Shown here piece after piece: positions 32,375 through 42,589 of a DNA stretch of 64,000 nucleotides; within the stretch, counting starts at the first letter, position 1; each line of letters starts with the position of its first letter. Below the pieces are notes generated by a model that saw only the letters and a program-made list of their open reading frames with translations, did not search any database and had not been told where the DNA came from. Made by a program: the position numbers and the translations under genes. This DNA is from Tupaia tana (lineage: Eukaryota; Chordata; Mammalia; Scandentia; Tupaiidae). The stretch lies in NCBI GenBank assembly GCA_026018925.1, contig JAKSZU010000005.1, positions 24,368,779 through 24,432,778 on the forward strand, read 5' to 3'.

Positions 32375-32790
32375 ATACCTTATCCGTTGGTGGAACCAAC
32401 TTATGATGGCTAAATTTATGATTTTTCAGTTTTTATGATGATATGAAAATGATGCACATTCAGTAAAACCATACTTTGGAGTTTGAATTTTGATCTTCTC
32501 CCAGGGTAGCTAATGTATAAGGACACTCTCTCGTGATGCTGGGCAGCAACAGCAAACCACAACTCCCAGTTCACCATCCAGTGATGTGGGACCCTTTCTG
32601 ACCCTTTCTGACACCTGTCCTGGGACGGGTGTCACATTCCTGTGGTCTCAGCTACACAGGAGGCTGAAGTGGGAGGATTGCAACAAGCGATGCCCTGTCA
32701 AGTGAGTAAGTTTAACGTAATACTTGCAACCTTTAGTGAGTATGTTGAGACATAACCCATCTGAAGTTGAAGAATACCTGCACTGATCTC
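32375..32790 (+). mobile_element. Tigger-type (pogo) DNA transposon remnant
   Basis: CTCTCGTGATGCTGGGCAGC, GTTTGAATTTTGATCTTCTCCC on the left and GACATAACCCATCTGAAGTTGA on the right match, in order, the nonautonomous Tigger/MER-type element whose end reads cgtaaccccatcgtaagtcg. No transposase is left. A 7SL-like fragment interrupts it. Confidence 0.6.
32621..32700 (+). repeat. 7SL RNA-derived fragment (Alu-monomer-like)
   Basis: CCTGTGGTCTCAGCTACACAGGAGGCTGAAG and GTGGGAGGATTGC match the 5' domain of 7SL RNA/FLAM (cctgtagtcccagctactcgggaggctgagg); AGCGATGCCCTGTC matches the 7SL 3' end agcgagaccccgtctc. The central S domain is missing, as in Alu/B1-type monomers. It lies within a DNA transposon, so it is an insertion, not the 7SL gene. 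Confidence 0.7.
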
Positions 32791-32819
32791 AGGGGGAGGG
32801 GAATAAAAGAACTTGGCAA

Positions 32820-33095
32820 AACAGTTTATCACTTACCAGTTCTTTGATTCTAGAAGTTATTGAATGCCAGTTTCTCCATCCGTATAGTAGGGATAAATTG
32901 CAGTATTGTTGAGTTGTAATATTGTAATATCGTTGAGTTGTTGGAAAAGTCATGATGTGTTTTTCTGTGCAAAAATGCATCATGATTTTTCTGATGACCC
33001 ATTACTTCCTCAGGGTCATTGTGACTTATGATAGAAACTGCCTAGGTTGCCTAACTCTGTAACAGACATTAAATAAATACTAACTGAACAGGCTG
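32820..33095 (+). repeat. MIR copy split by a MITE-1
   Basis: CCAGTTTCTCCATCCGTATAGTAGGGATAA is a MIR core block and TTAAATAAATACTAACTGAA a MIR 3' end. The MITE-1 lies between them. Confidence 0.5.
32933..33002. repeat. MITE-1 copy (mariner-like)
   Basis: 70-bp near-palindrome: TTGAGTTGTTGGAAAAGTCATGATG on the left and CATGATTTTTCTGATGACCCA on the right are complementary apart from a few mismatches. Next to TA. No coding capacity. Confidence 0.8.
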
Positions 33096-33304
33096 TTTCT
33101 CCTGAACTGGATGTTGCTGATAAAAGAGATACTAATGCCTACCAGTAAGAATTCAGGAATGTGAACGCCACAATTTTTAAAAAGTAACTATAGCACATCT
33201 GTCCCTTTATCCCTTAAACAAAAAAACAAAATTCAACTTCATCCATGAACTGCTCTGTGCAAAATTGCCAAATAAGCAAGATTTGTTTTTGACTTTCGCT
33301 ACCC

Positions 33305-34290
33305 TTAACTTTTTCTTAGTTGTGGTAAAATACACACAACACAAATTTTACTATTTTAACTAATTTTAAGTGCACAGTGTTAAGCAGTGATATTAAATAG
33401 ATTCACATTTCTCGTGCAATCTCCAAAACTTTTTCATCTTGTAAAACGGAAACTCTATGCCATTAAACATTAACTGCCTATTTCTCCCTTCCCCAAATGC
33501 TAGTAACCAGCATCCTGCTTTCCGTCTCTGTAATTTGACTACTCTTGGTACCCCCTATACATGGAATCATGCAATAATTGTGCTCTGTGGCTGCTTCATT
33601 TCATTTAACATAATGTCTTCAAGGTCCCTGCACGTTGCAGCATGTGTCAGAATTTCCTTCTGTTTTAAGGCTGGAAAATATTCCTTTGTGCTCCAGCTTA
33701 TTGAGTCTTAAGATGATGTCAGATAAAGTTGCAACTGATATGCTATCCTGAGAAAATCACTTTTATAAAGGTAATCTTTCAGGTGGTTTTAAATTTTATG
33801 CTTCTATTGAAGCTTTTAGGTCAACTATGTATGTTGATTAAATTTACAAGGAAATGTATTTAGTTCTAAAAATTCCATTGGGGGCTAGCAGGTGGCATGG
33901 TGGTTAGGGAGCTGAAGCCCACATGGCCAGCTCTCTGGTTCCCAGTGGCCTGAAAAACACACTGGGTGCATGTGCATACATGCCCAAAATCCTGAGAAGA
34001 GACAAAGGGATTGTAGCATGGCCATCCCTCCTGGGGACTGATTTCTCACTTTCCCTGTGGACTAATTTTCACTTTCCCTCTCTCCGTCTTTTTCTGCCTC
34101 TCTCCAGTAAGTGCACACACCCAATGGCAAAAACCTTTAGAAAAATTAAAAAAAAAAAAAAAACCCACATTGACTGTATATACCACATTTTGTTGTTTAT
34201 CCATTCATCTATTGATGGACACTCTGGCTACTTTTGCCTTTGACTATTAAGAATAACATTGCTGTGAACATCAGTGTGCAAATAACTACA
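33305..34290 (-). repeat. L1M-type 3' end, split by a SINE-A
   Basis: GTGGTAAAATACACACAACAC, AACATAATGTCTTCAAGGTCC and, beyond the SINE, TTATCCATTCATCTATTGATGGACA are the classic complement blocks of L1M/L1ME 3' ends. 33720-33878 is not recognised and may be a further insertion. Confidence 0.75.
33879..34164 (+). repeat. SINE-A copy, old
   Basis: GGGGGCTAGCAGGTGGCATG to CCCAATGGCAAAAACCTTTAG plus A-tail. Contains a duplicated CTTTCCCT segment in the pyrimidine tract. Confidence 0.85.
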
Positions 34291-34294
34291 TTTT

Positions 34295-35060
34295 CATTTT
34301 CTCACTGTCCTTTGTAATCCAGGGTTCTGGAGCTTTCACCCTTACTTAACATCTGTCAAAGAGATTTGAGAATAATTAACACCTTGGTGCAAATGTGCTT
34401 AACGTGTTATCTCTAATGTGTCTACATTTATTTTTTAAAGACCAATGGTAAAAGAGCATAAGGAAATGGAGGAAATGAACCCTGAGTTGTCTGGTTTCAG
34501 GCCGAGTCCCTGAGGCGGGTGCTGTGTGGGCCTACAGATCTCCTAGGGCACCCAAAGCAGACTGGGAGTTCTTTGCCAACGAAAGCGTCACTCTCTTCCC
34601 ATTAGACTAGAACTCTGTTCCAATGTGCCAATTCCAAATGGATCCCATTTTAACCACTAACACAGGAAATATAAAAAATAAACACATACACATCTCAAAC
34701 TGCTATCATTTAGTTTTCCGCTGGGAGGGAAAATCCTCATTATATACTAGAGAAGGCTCATTCAGCTCACTTTATGGTTTGAGTCAAACCCCAGCATCCT
34801 CCTTCACACGGAGGCTTTTCCTGCACATTTCTAATCCTCTCCACTGTGGGTTTACTAATCTCTTTCTACTATCTTTTCTTAATGACAGGCTGCTACTCCG
34901 CCTCCCTGCACCTGCCAATCCATTCTCCTCTCATTGTTAACCACCTAGATTGCAATGTCACCTGAAACGCAGATCCCCCTATGGCTAGAGATGTGTAACA
35001 TGGCAAGTAGTTTTCTTCCTACAGACTGCACACAGCGTATTCTCAGAAGCTGCGAATAAG
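34295..35060. other. No gene or repeat recognised
   Basis: Mixed composition; the 105-codon frame at 34623-34940 has no recognisable motif. Confidence 0.35.
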
Positions 35061-35078
35061 CAGCAAGAATTCTTGATT

Positions 35079-35370
35079 GGGATCAGCAGTTGGTGTAATG
35101 GCTATGTTGCTGGACTCCCATGTAGTCGACTGCGGGTCGAGTTCCAGACCTGGTGGCTTAACCTCACACCGGACCTGGTGGCTTAACCTCACACTGGGCG
35201 CGTGTGCGCATGTGCCCAAGATCCTGAGAGGAGAACAGAGGAAAAGGGATTGCGGCATGGCCATTCCCCCCGGAGGGTGATTTCTCACTTTCTGTCTCTC
35301 TGTCTCTCTCTGTCTTTCTGGCAAACACACACGCCTTATAGCAAAAAAACTCTCAAAAAAAAAAAAGAAC
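35079..35370 (+). repeat. SINE-A copy with 25-bp internal tandem duplication
   Basis: GGGATCAGCAGTTGGTGTAA to CTTATAGCAAAAAAACTCTC. Units 35147-35171 and 35172-35196 (GACCTGGTGGCTTAACCTCA..) repeat. Flanks AAGAATTCTTGATTG and AAGAATTCTTGGTTG are the target duplication. Confidence 0.9.
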
Positions 35371-35399
35371 AAGAAGAAGAATTCTTGGTTGTTCAATGA

Positions 35400-35905
35400 A
35401 GTCTCACTCTGTATTCTCCAGTTGTAACATCACAACCTAAGCCTGTCACATCCAAACAGTTGCCAAAAATGCTGTTTCCTTTCTGCAGTGTCTCTCGGGT
35501 CCCTCTCCCATTCACTGCTCTATGGTTTCAGGGGGTAGGGGGCTTCATGTGGTTAGTACCAGGAAGTCAGTAGACAAATATCAATCACATCTTGAAGACA
35601 AATGAAGAATTTGGAATCATAGCCAAGGCCAGCTACTGGCTGTTGCGGTGGTTGACTGAGAGGTAAGTGGGGCTGGAGAGCAGGGTGCAGGAGAGAAGGG
35701 TCGAGGTGGGGAGGGGTGGGTGTCAGAATGGTGGACCCAAATTCAGGAACTGATGTGAATATGCAGGAACCAGAGATCCTACAGATTTATTTTTGCTGGT
35801 TGCTTTGAAGAATGAACATGCCATTCCTTCACGTTTTAGGGGCATTTTCTTTTCTTTCTTTCTTTCTTTTTTTCAGATTTGTTCATATCAAGGTAAAACC
35901 CCCGT
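35400..35905. other. No gene or repeat recognised
   Basis: Includes a (TTTC)n patch at 35849-35872. No other feature supported. Confidence 0.35.
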
Positions 35906-35913
35906 AGTACTAT

Positions 35914-35976
35914 AATATGTAAGTACCACATTTAGACCAGTGAAATAGAAATCTCTGAAGGTAGTACTTACATATT
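35914..35976. repeat. Inverted repeat with 13-bp perfect arms
   Basis: AATATGTAAGTAC at 35914-35926 and its exact complement GTACTTACATATT at 35964-35976, with a 37-bp loop. Could be a MITE remnant or chance. Confidence 0.7.
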
Positions 35977-35995
35977 AAATTTAGCAAACACATCA

Positions 35996-36195
35996 GAAGC
36001 TGGGTGGGGCAGTAGTAATGGAACCCTGAGAGGCTGACCCACCTGGAAATGTTCCAGGTTCACATTCACACATCTCACTGCACATCCAGCATAACCCAGG
36101 GCTGGCTAAGGTGGCTCATGGCGTGAGGAACCTGTTAGAGATCTCTCTCTCTCTCTCTCTTTCTCATGGAAGAAATAAGTAAAGTTTAAAAAAAA
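35996..36195 (+). repeat. SINE-B copy
   Basis: GAAGCTGGGTGGGGCAGTAGT head, TTCCAGGTTCACATTCACAC B-box region, (CT)n tract, tail CATGGAAGAAATAAGTAAAG. Confidence 0.85.
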
Positions 36196-36324
36196 TTTCC
36201 AAGTTATATGAATGTTGCCAGAATTTCCCACTTCTTTAGCACTTCCCTGAAATCTGTCTTCCACATTGTTTCTAGTTAAGTCTTTCCAAGTCTGATGTGT
36301 TAGAACCCTTGATGGCTCTCCATC

Positions 36325-37255
36325 TCCTTTTTATGTCTAATTTATTTCTATTATTTTATGCATTCCATCATTGTACATCACTTCAGCTTGTAAAATGAAT
36401 TACTCGACATGAATACACTTCACACCAGTCCAGTTGAAGAGATCATACAAGTTATCATCAACACATAATCATCCATTTCTGTGCCCCATCAATGTCTTGC
36501 ATCGCTACTTTTCTCCTTGATTCCTTTCCCCTTTCTTCCACTCCCTTCCTGCACTGTCTCCAGAATCTGTAACCATTTTCCATGATTCTATGTCCTCTGA
36601 TCTTTCAGTTTCCACCATAGAGTGTAGACAGTCAATATATATTAAGTTGAGACAATGCCTCTCTTTGATAGCCTGGCTTGTTTCACTCAGCAGTAAATCT
36701 TCTGTATTCATCCACTTTCTATCAAAATGCCAGTGTCTTCATATTTTTTTTATGACTGAGTAGTATTCCATTGAGTATATGTGCCACACTTTTTCAATCC
36801 ATTCATCTGTTTGTGGACATTTGGGTTGGTTTCATGTGTTAGCAATTGTGAATAATGCCACAATAAACGTAGATGTGCAAACACTTTTCTGACTGAGCAT
36901 ATCCTTTGGGTATACACCCAGGAGTAGAATTGCTGGATCCTATGGTAGTTCTATTTGTAGATCTTTGAGGAACCCCATATTGTTCTCCACAGTGACTGGA
37001 CCAATTTACATTCTCACCAACAGTCTGTAGAGTTCCCTTTTGACCATTGCCTTGCTAGTATTTACCATTTTTGTATTTTTTAATCTTTGCCATTCTGACT
37101 GGGGTTAGGTGGTATCTCATTGTGGTTTTGATTTGCATTTCCCTTATGATGAGGGTTTGATGTTGAGCATTTCTTCATATGCTTTTTGGCTGTTCATATG
37201 TCTTCTTTAGAGAGCTGTTTGTTTAACTCATTTTCCCATCTTTTAATTGGGTTGA

Positions 37256-37290
<35 letters not shown>

Positions 37291-37575
37291 CAGGTAAGCC
37301 ACTTGAGCTCCCTGTGTATTCTGGTTATAAGTCCTTTATCTGAGGCGGAATTTACAAAAATATTCTCCCACTCTGAGGGTTGCCGATTCACACCAATTAC
37401 TGTGTCTTTTGCTGTGTAGAAAATTCTTACTGTGATGTAATCCCATTTGTCTATTTTGCGGATTATTGCCTGTGCTTTGGGGGGTCTTATGTGAGAAGTC
37501 TTTGCCTACTCCAATGTCTCCCAGAGTCTTCATCTCCTTTTGAATTTGACTAAGTTCCTTGGCTTGTTGTAGGAC
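36325..37575 (-). repeat. L1 LINE, 5' truncated (ORF2 end and 3' UTR)
   Basis: The complement encodes the ORF2 C-terminal region in broken frames and shows the conserved run TAGCAATTGTGAATAATGCC / GGGTATACACCCAGGAGTAG / GGTGGTATCTCATTGTGGTT. The 3' UTR at 36325-36700 carries the purine-rich tract usual for L1. An approximately 35-nt T run at 37257-37290 sits inside ORF2. The 5' break is at about 37575. Frames are broken, so it is inactive. Confidence 0.9.
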
Positions 37576-37579
37576 ACAC

Positions 37580-38880
37580 TTCACATCACGGCCCAGCACT
37601 GCCTTTCTGTCTGAGCAGTGCTGGCTAGCCTGCGCTTCTCATACTGCTTATTTTGCTGGTTGACATGTGATGTCTTCAGACACAGTGGGTACAGCCTGGT
37701 TCACTTCTACAGTACAAAGGCCCTGTGAGGGGCAGGCCCAGCCATGGGTTTTGGAAGGAAATCCTGTCCAGCAGGCAGAGTGTGGTATCTAGGCCTGTGA
37801 GAACAGACACAGGGAAACCTAAGGCAGGGACCGGAGGTGGCCTATCGAGCAGGGGTAATCCTGAGATTTCAGCAGATAGGAAGACCATAGGCCAGAGCAG
37901 GATCCCAGCTATGGCCTCGTGGTCTGAGGAGCAGAACCCTTGAAGGTCTGATCATTAAGCAGGGCTGGGTAATGAGAATAAGATAGAACAGCAGTCCCTG
38001 CCCCACCCCATTGTTCAGAAAACTGCCATCTGCACACCTCTCCCATGGCAGCGGGATCTGCCCAGGAGGTATAAGTCGGTGTCAGTGGGGTTGCAGTAGT
38101 CCTTGGCTACTGGACCCTGGAGGGCCAAAACTCTGGGAGGCTGAGCAGGAGGGCCAGGCCACAAGTCCAGGGTGAGCTAATGCCTTTCCTGGCAACCTTG
38201 AGCCTTGGCTTGACTCTGCTTTCTTGTGACTTACTTCCTCCTCTGGATTTTCTAGGACAGCCTGCTCTTCCCCATACTCTCGTCCCAGTATAGGCCCTTG
38301 ACAGAGCCCCTCTTGGCTTTTGCCGCCAGCTTTGAATTGGGTTGAATTAGCCACGCCCCCTCCTCCCCATCTGGACTAGATTTATACTTGTGCACCCATT
38401 TTGGAGGTCACCGCCTCTGTTCCTGCTTCTTTCTGTGTTTGGTCAATTTCAGAGCTTTTCTCCTTGGTTCCCGTCCTGAACAGTGCCCCCACAGCCACCA
38501 CCTACTTGCTTCATACCTGGCCTCATCTCTACTCTCTATTAGGAGATAACACTTCGAGAAACCATTTACCATCAGACTATAGATAAGTTTCATTGACACG
38601 GAACAATGTTTGTGTTGGTGCTAAGTGGAGAAAGCAGATGGCAAGATTGCCTTTGTATGTGTTCATTTCAAGTCAGTGCATGCACAGACTGGTCTGGAAG
38701 GGTACTCAGCACTGTGTTCAGAGTAGTTGTCTCTGGGGGGGCAGAATTATAGAAGTCTTATCGTTTTCTTCTTTTTGCTTATCTCTATCATCTAATTAAT
38801 CTATGGTAAATATTTTTAATTTAATAAGAAAAACAACAAAAAGATGCTGTTATTTTTACAAGTATACAGTGTAAGATCGT
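37580..38880. other. Unassigned GC-moderate stretch upstream of the L1 break
   Basis: No recognised repeat or exon. On the minus strand it runs straight into the L1 3' part and contains a GGGGGCGTGGC box near 38355 beside a TATAAATC-like motif, so it may be promoter-bearing sequence such as an L1 5' UTR or LTR. Confidence 0.35.
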
Positions 38881-38987
38881 TCTGGGGTCCTGGTTTTTAG
38901 CAACAGACCATAGATCCAACTGACCTCTGCATTTTGGGTCCAAGCCCCTGAGTGTAGGGGAGGGGTCTTCAGACTGCAGCTAGGGGT

Positions 38988-39212
38988 CAGATGGGGGCAC
39001 AGCAGTAATACCCACATGGGAAGGTTCCAAGTTCTTGTCTAGAGACCTCCGTGAGTACACCAGGTGTGAGCGTCCATGATACAAGGCTGGCTGAAGCGTG
39101 GGGTGGATCACGTCATCAAGACCCTTGACTTGGCCCAGAGTGCTGTCTTTCTCTTCTCTCTTTTTCTCTCTGTCTCTTGCTCATGAGAGAAATGATAAAT
39201 AAACTTTTTTTT
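38988..39212 (+). repeat. SINE-B copy
   Basis: GATGGGGGCACAGCAGTAAT head, GAGACCTCCGTGAGTACACC, GATCACGTCATCAAGACCC, tail TCATGAGAGAAATGATAAATAAAC. Confidence 0.85.
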
Positions 39213-39261
39213 TCCTAAAAAGGACTGCAACTATAACAGCTCTTACCTGGGCTTGCATTCC

Positions 39262-39455
39262 TGCTCATTACGTAGTAGCTCTGCAAGCCTGGTCAAGTCA
39301 CCTACCATTGCTGTGCCTTGTTTTGGGATTTGAAAAGTGAGGTGAGATTATTTTATGGATAATCTCATAAGAATATATTGAGGATTAACTGGCTTCTGTT
39401 ACATAACCACCTCTTCAAATGGTGCCAGTACAGAGTAAGTACTCAGGCAGTGTTA
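39262..39455 (+). repeat. MIR copy
   Basis: GCAAGCCTGGTCAAGTCACC, GTGCCTTGTTTTGGGATTTG, GAATATATTGAGGATTAACT and CCAGTACAGAGTAAGTACTC follow MIR from core to 3' end. Confidence 0.7.
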
Positions 39456-39544
39456 GCTGCTTAGCAAAGAGGGCAGCAGGCCGAGAAGAGCCCAGCTGGC
39501 CTGCTAGCACCCTTAACTCCAGCCCTTTTGGGTTTTTCCGTTCT

Positions 39545-39811
39545 TTTTTTTTTTGAGGGGTTTCTGCTATAGGGCACGTGTGTTCGCCAGAAAGACATAA
39601 AGAGACAGAGAGAAAGTCAGAAACCACCCCACCCCCGGGGGGGGGGGGGAATGGCCATGCTGCAATCCCTTCTCCTCCATTCTCCACTTGGGATCTTGAG
39701 CACGCACGCACATGCGCCCAGTGTGAGTTTAAGCCACCGAGTCTGGGACTCAAACTGCAGCTGACTACATGGGAGTCCAGTGACATAGCCACTACACCAA
39801 CTGTTGGTCCC
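39545..39811 (-). repeat. SINE-A copy with expanded C/G hairpin
   Basis: TTTCTGCTATAGGGCACGTG to CACCAACTGTTGGTCCC. The usual C6-A-G6 block has become C-rich then twelve G (39638-39650). Confidence 0.9.
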
Positions 39812-39834
39812 AGTTTTTTCCTTTCTTTATCCCT

Positions 39835-40025
39835 GAAACCCATCCATTCTCCCAACTCTGATGGGCATACCACATCCTTCACTCATGCCCTTCTTTTCTG
39901 AGCCTCCGTCCAGGAGAGGCCTCGTTTTCCTCTGAATTCATCTATCACTCTGCACCATTTCCCCAGCCCTGAATGTACCCTGCCTTCTTTTCCAGGTATT
40001 TGTATGCCTGTTTTATTCCCTAGTA
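39835..40025 (-). repeat. L2-like remnant (tentative)
   Basis: Pyrimidine-rich text with TCACTCATGCCCTTCTTTTCTGAGCC and CCTGTTTTATTCCCTAGTATACAAGG resembles the L2 3' complement. Confidence 0.4.
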
Positions 40026-40029
40026 TACA

Positions 40030-40850
40030 AGGAACTGTATTATTCTTGACACACTGTGGTCCACATTAATTACTTGAGTCAAATTTCATGTTTTCAAGAT
40101 GATCCATTTGCCTTACAAAAAATTCTAACTGAAATCTCCACCCAGGCATCTGCAAAGTGCCAAGATTGACTGCTTCAGTGGGATCGTATTTAACTTGTTG
40201 CTTCATACATATAAGGAAGATTAATTGCACACTTAAAATTATGATCTTTGGTCACACACGAAGGCTAAATATGGCAAAGAGCACCATCCTTAACACCTTC
40301 ATTTGCCAAGTGGGTTCTAAATAAGATTGCAGGTTGTTTGTGGAAAGCAGTATTTGGCTGTAGACTAGCGAATGTCTGCAATGGCATTGAAATGCTGAGC
40401 AGTGATGGCATCTCATTCTCGGCCAATTTCAATGCGAGGAGCTGTGCGAAGCTGTGCTGTTGGCCTGGAGTCAGCAGCATTATATTTGGAGAGGGAAAAT
40501 GCTAAACTTGCTAGAGTTTTGTTTTATATTTACCTCCTACATATCTTGGCAAATAAACGATAAATCGTTTGTTATTCTCCATCGGGAACATACTTCCTTT
40601 TCAAATGTTTTTGTATTACGTTTGCCTGAGAATCCCAGAATCTTAATTGTAGTACTGCATCAAAATCTGTCAGTGAGAAGTGGTTAGAGTATTGAGCACT
40701 TATTTGCACAAAGCTATATGTTAGCCACATATTCTGAAGTGACATATCTGAAAATGAGAGTCCAATGTCATGCACCTAACGCATTTTATCTGATTAAACA
40801 GCATGCTGCATCACCTACTGCCTGAAACCCACTGTCAATTGATGAGCAAG
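40030..40850. other. Repeat-free stretch; candidate noncoding element
   Basis: About 800 bp with no recognised repeat and no supported exon, containing homeodomain-like TTAATTAC words. Only a comparison with other mammals could show function. Confidence 0.35.
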
Positions 40851-40851
40851 T

Positions 40852-40905
40852 GCTGTTGTTGCCCTGAGCAGAGAATAGATGCTCAATAAATGCTTACTGA
40901 TTGAT
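40852..40905 (+). repeat. MIR 3' end fragment
   Basis: CAGAGAATAGATGCTCAATAAATGCTTACTGA is the MIR 3' end pattern. Confidence 0.65.
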
Positions 40906-40995
40906 GGCCTTGCAGCATTTTCTTTAATTCCACTTTTTGAAAGGTATTGACGAAGCCTGAAAAAGTAGTGTCTGCACACAGAAGCCTAGAGTTTT

Positions 40996-41255
40996 GTTTT
41001 TGGTTTTGAGATGTTTTTGCTAGGGTGTATGTGCTCGCCAGAAAGACAGAGACAAACAGAGAGACAGAAAGTGAGAAATCACCCCCCAGGGGGGATGGCC
41101 ACGCCACAGTCCCTTCTCTTCCATTCTCCTCTTGGGGTCTTGGGCACACACGCACACATGCCTGGTGTGAATTTAAGCCACTGGGTCTGAGACTCAAACC
41201 ACGGTCGACTACATGGGAGTCCAGTGACATAGCCATTACACCAACTGCTGGTCCC
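40996..41255 (-). repeat. SINE-A copy
   Basis: TGTTTTTGCTAGGGTGTATG to ACACCAACTGCTGGTCCC, with target duplication GCCTAGAGTTTT on both sides (40984-40995 and 41261-41272). Confidence 0.9.
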
Positions 41256-41276
41256 AAGGAGCCTAGAGTTTTTATT

Positions 41277-41506
41277 GTTGTTGCTGTTTTGAAAGTGTGC
41301 ACATTTTCCCTCCCACAAAAGTGAGAGGACGGCATTCTCAACAGGGTCCCCATGCTGCAATCTGCCCCAGCCTTAGCCAGCCCCAGATCGCAGGCACGTG
41401 TGTTGCCTGGTACATTTAGGGAGCTCTCCACAGGTGAACCGGGAACCCTCCCATGTGGGTCAGCTTTGCAGATTGTCATGTTTCACTGCTGCACTGCCAC
41501 AGGCTC
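41277..41506 (-). repeat. SINE-B copy, old
   Basis: ACAGGGTCCCCATGCTGCAA, GGAGCTCTCCACAGGTGAACC and TCCCATGTGGGTCAGCTTTGC follow SINE-B in reverse, ending TTTCACTGCTGCACTGCCAC. Confidence 0.65.
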
Positions 41507-41509
41507 CTA

Positions 41510-42480
41510 CAGAGTTTATGAACATGGGCTAAAGAGGTGAGTGTCTGTAAAACAGAAAAAGAAAATGGAAATATAACGGCAGGGTTGTGAAGACCTTTGG
41601 TACATCATGTCCCGTTGGTGTCCAGTGTCGAAAGGTTAGGCCCTACTTTAAGGCATTTGTGCGCAGCATGATGTTGGAGGTGGTGGGAATGTGTCTGCAT
41701 GGACTCTGATCCTGAGGTCTCTGTTTACCCAGAAGCAATCCTGGTTTTCTGGAACTTACTCTACACATGTGGACATCAATTAAGCATAGAAGGCTAGGTT
41801 TGAAAACAAACCCTGAAGTCTGGGAAACAATTGAGTCAAAATGGACACAGTTCTTGGGAATGAACATGTATTATTTACTGATTCAGAAGGGTTTTTAGCT
41901 TTCATTGTAATTTCCACAAGGCAACAGGGATAACTTATAAAGGGAAAATGACCTTATTTTGAATTGTTTGGAGAGAAATATTACTATTACTGTTGCAGTA
42001 TGTGGCAATGAGGTGGGAGGAGTAATAGGTCAATGCTCTCTTACATTTTAAATCTAAAAACCTGATTCTAGGGAAAGAAAGAGAGGAGGAACAGCAGACA
42101 GATGGTGGGAGGATGGGACGAAACTCAACAAGCATAACGGCTTGGTGCCCGGAGCCCTCTTTGCTCTCCCAGGGCACGGGGAACAGATTCATCCCCACAA
42201 CATGTTTGTAGCTCAACATTTTACGGCACCTGCTCAAAGGTTCTCCATCTTCCAAAAAAACAAAATTACAGAAAGATCATGGGGCACTAATAGTTTCCTC
42301 AGCCTGGCTAAGCGTGACCGCTTCTGATTCCGCTAGCAATCAAATAGAACACCACTTTTAGCAGGGCTTCCCTGCAATAATCAATAAGTCATTAGCTGTA
42401 GCTATATTTAAACCTCCAAGAATTGATCACTAAGATCCTGGCAATTGCTATTGACATATAGACCCATTCCTCAAAAAAAT
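41510..42480. other. Repeat-poor stretch, no gene seen
   Basis: No recognised repeat. Frames up to 106 codons with no motif. Confidence 0.4.
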
Positions 42481-42519
42481 CTTGGAAAAAAAAAAAAAAA
42501 AGAAAACATTCTGGGCGTA

Positions 42520-42583
42520 GAGGTGGGTAGATGGATGGATGATGGATAGATAGGTGGATGGATGAATGGATAGATGGTTAGAG
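42520..42583. repeat. (GGAT)n-type microsatellite
   Basis: Imperfect GGAT/AGAT units, preceded by an A-run at 42485-42500. Confidence 0.85.
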
Positions 42584-42589
42584 GTTCAG

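Noticed and set aside
32621-32700. Functional 7SL RNA gene
   Set aside because: The central domain is missing and the sequence is diverged and nested in a transposon.
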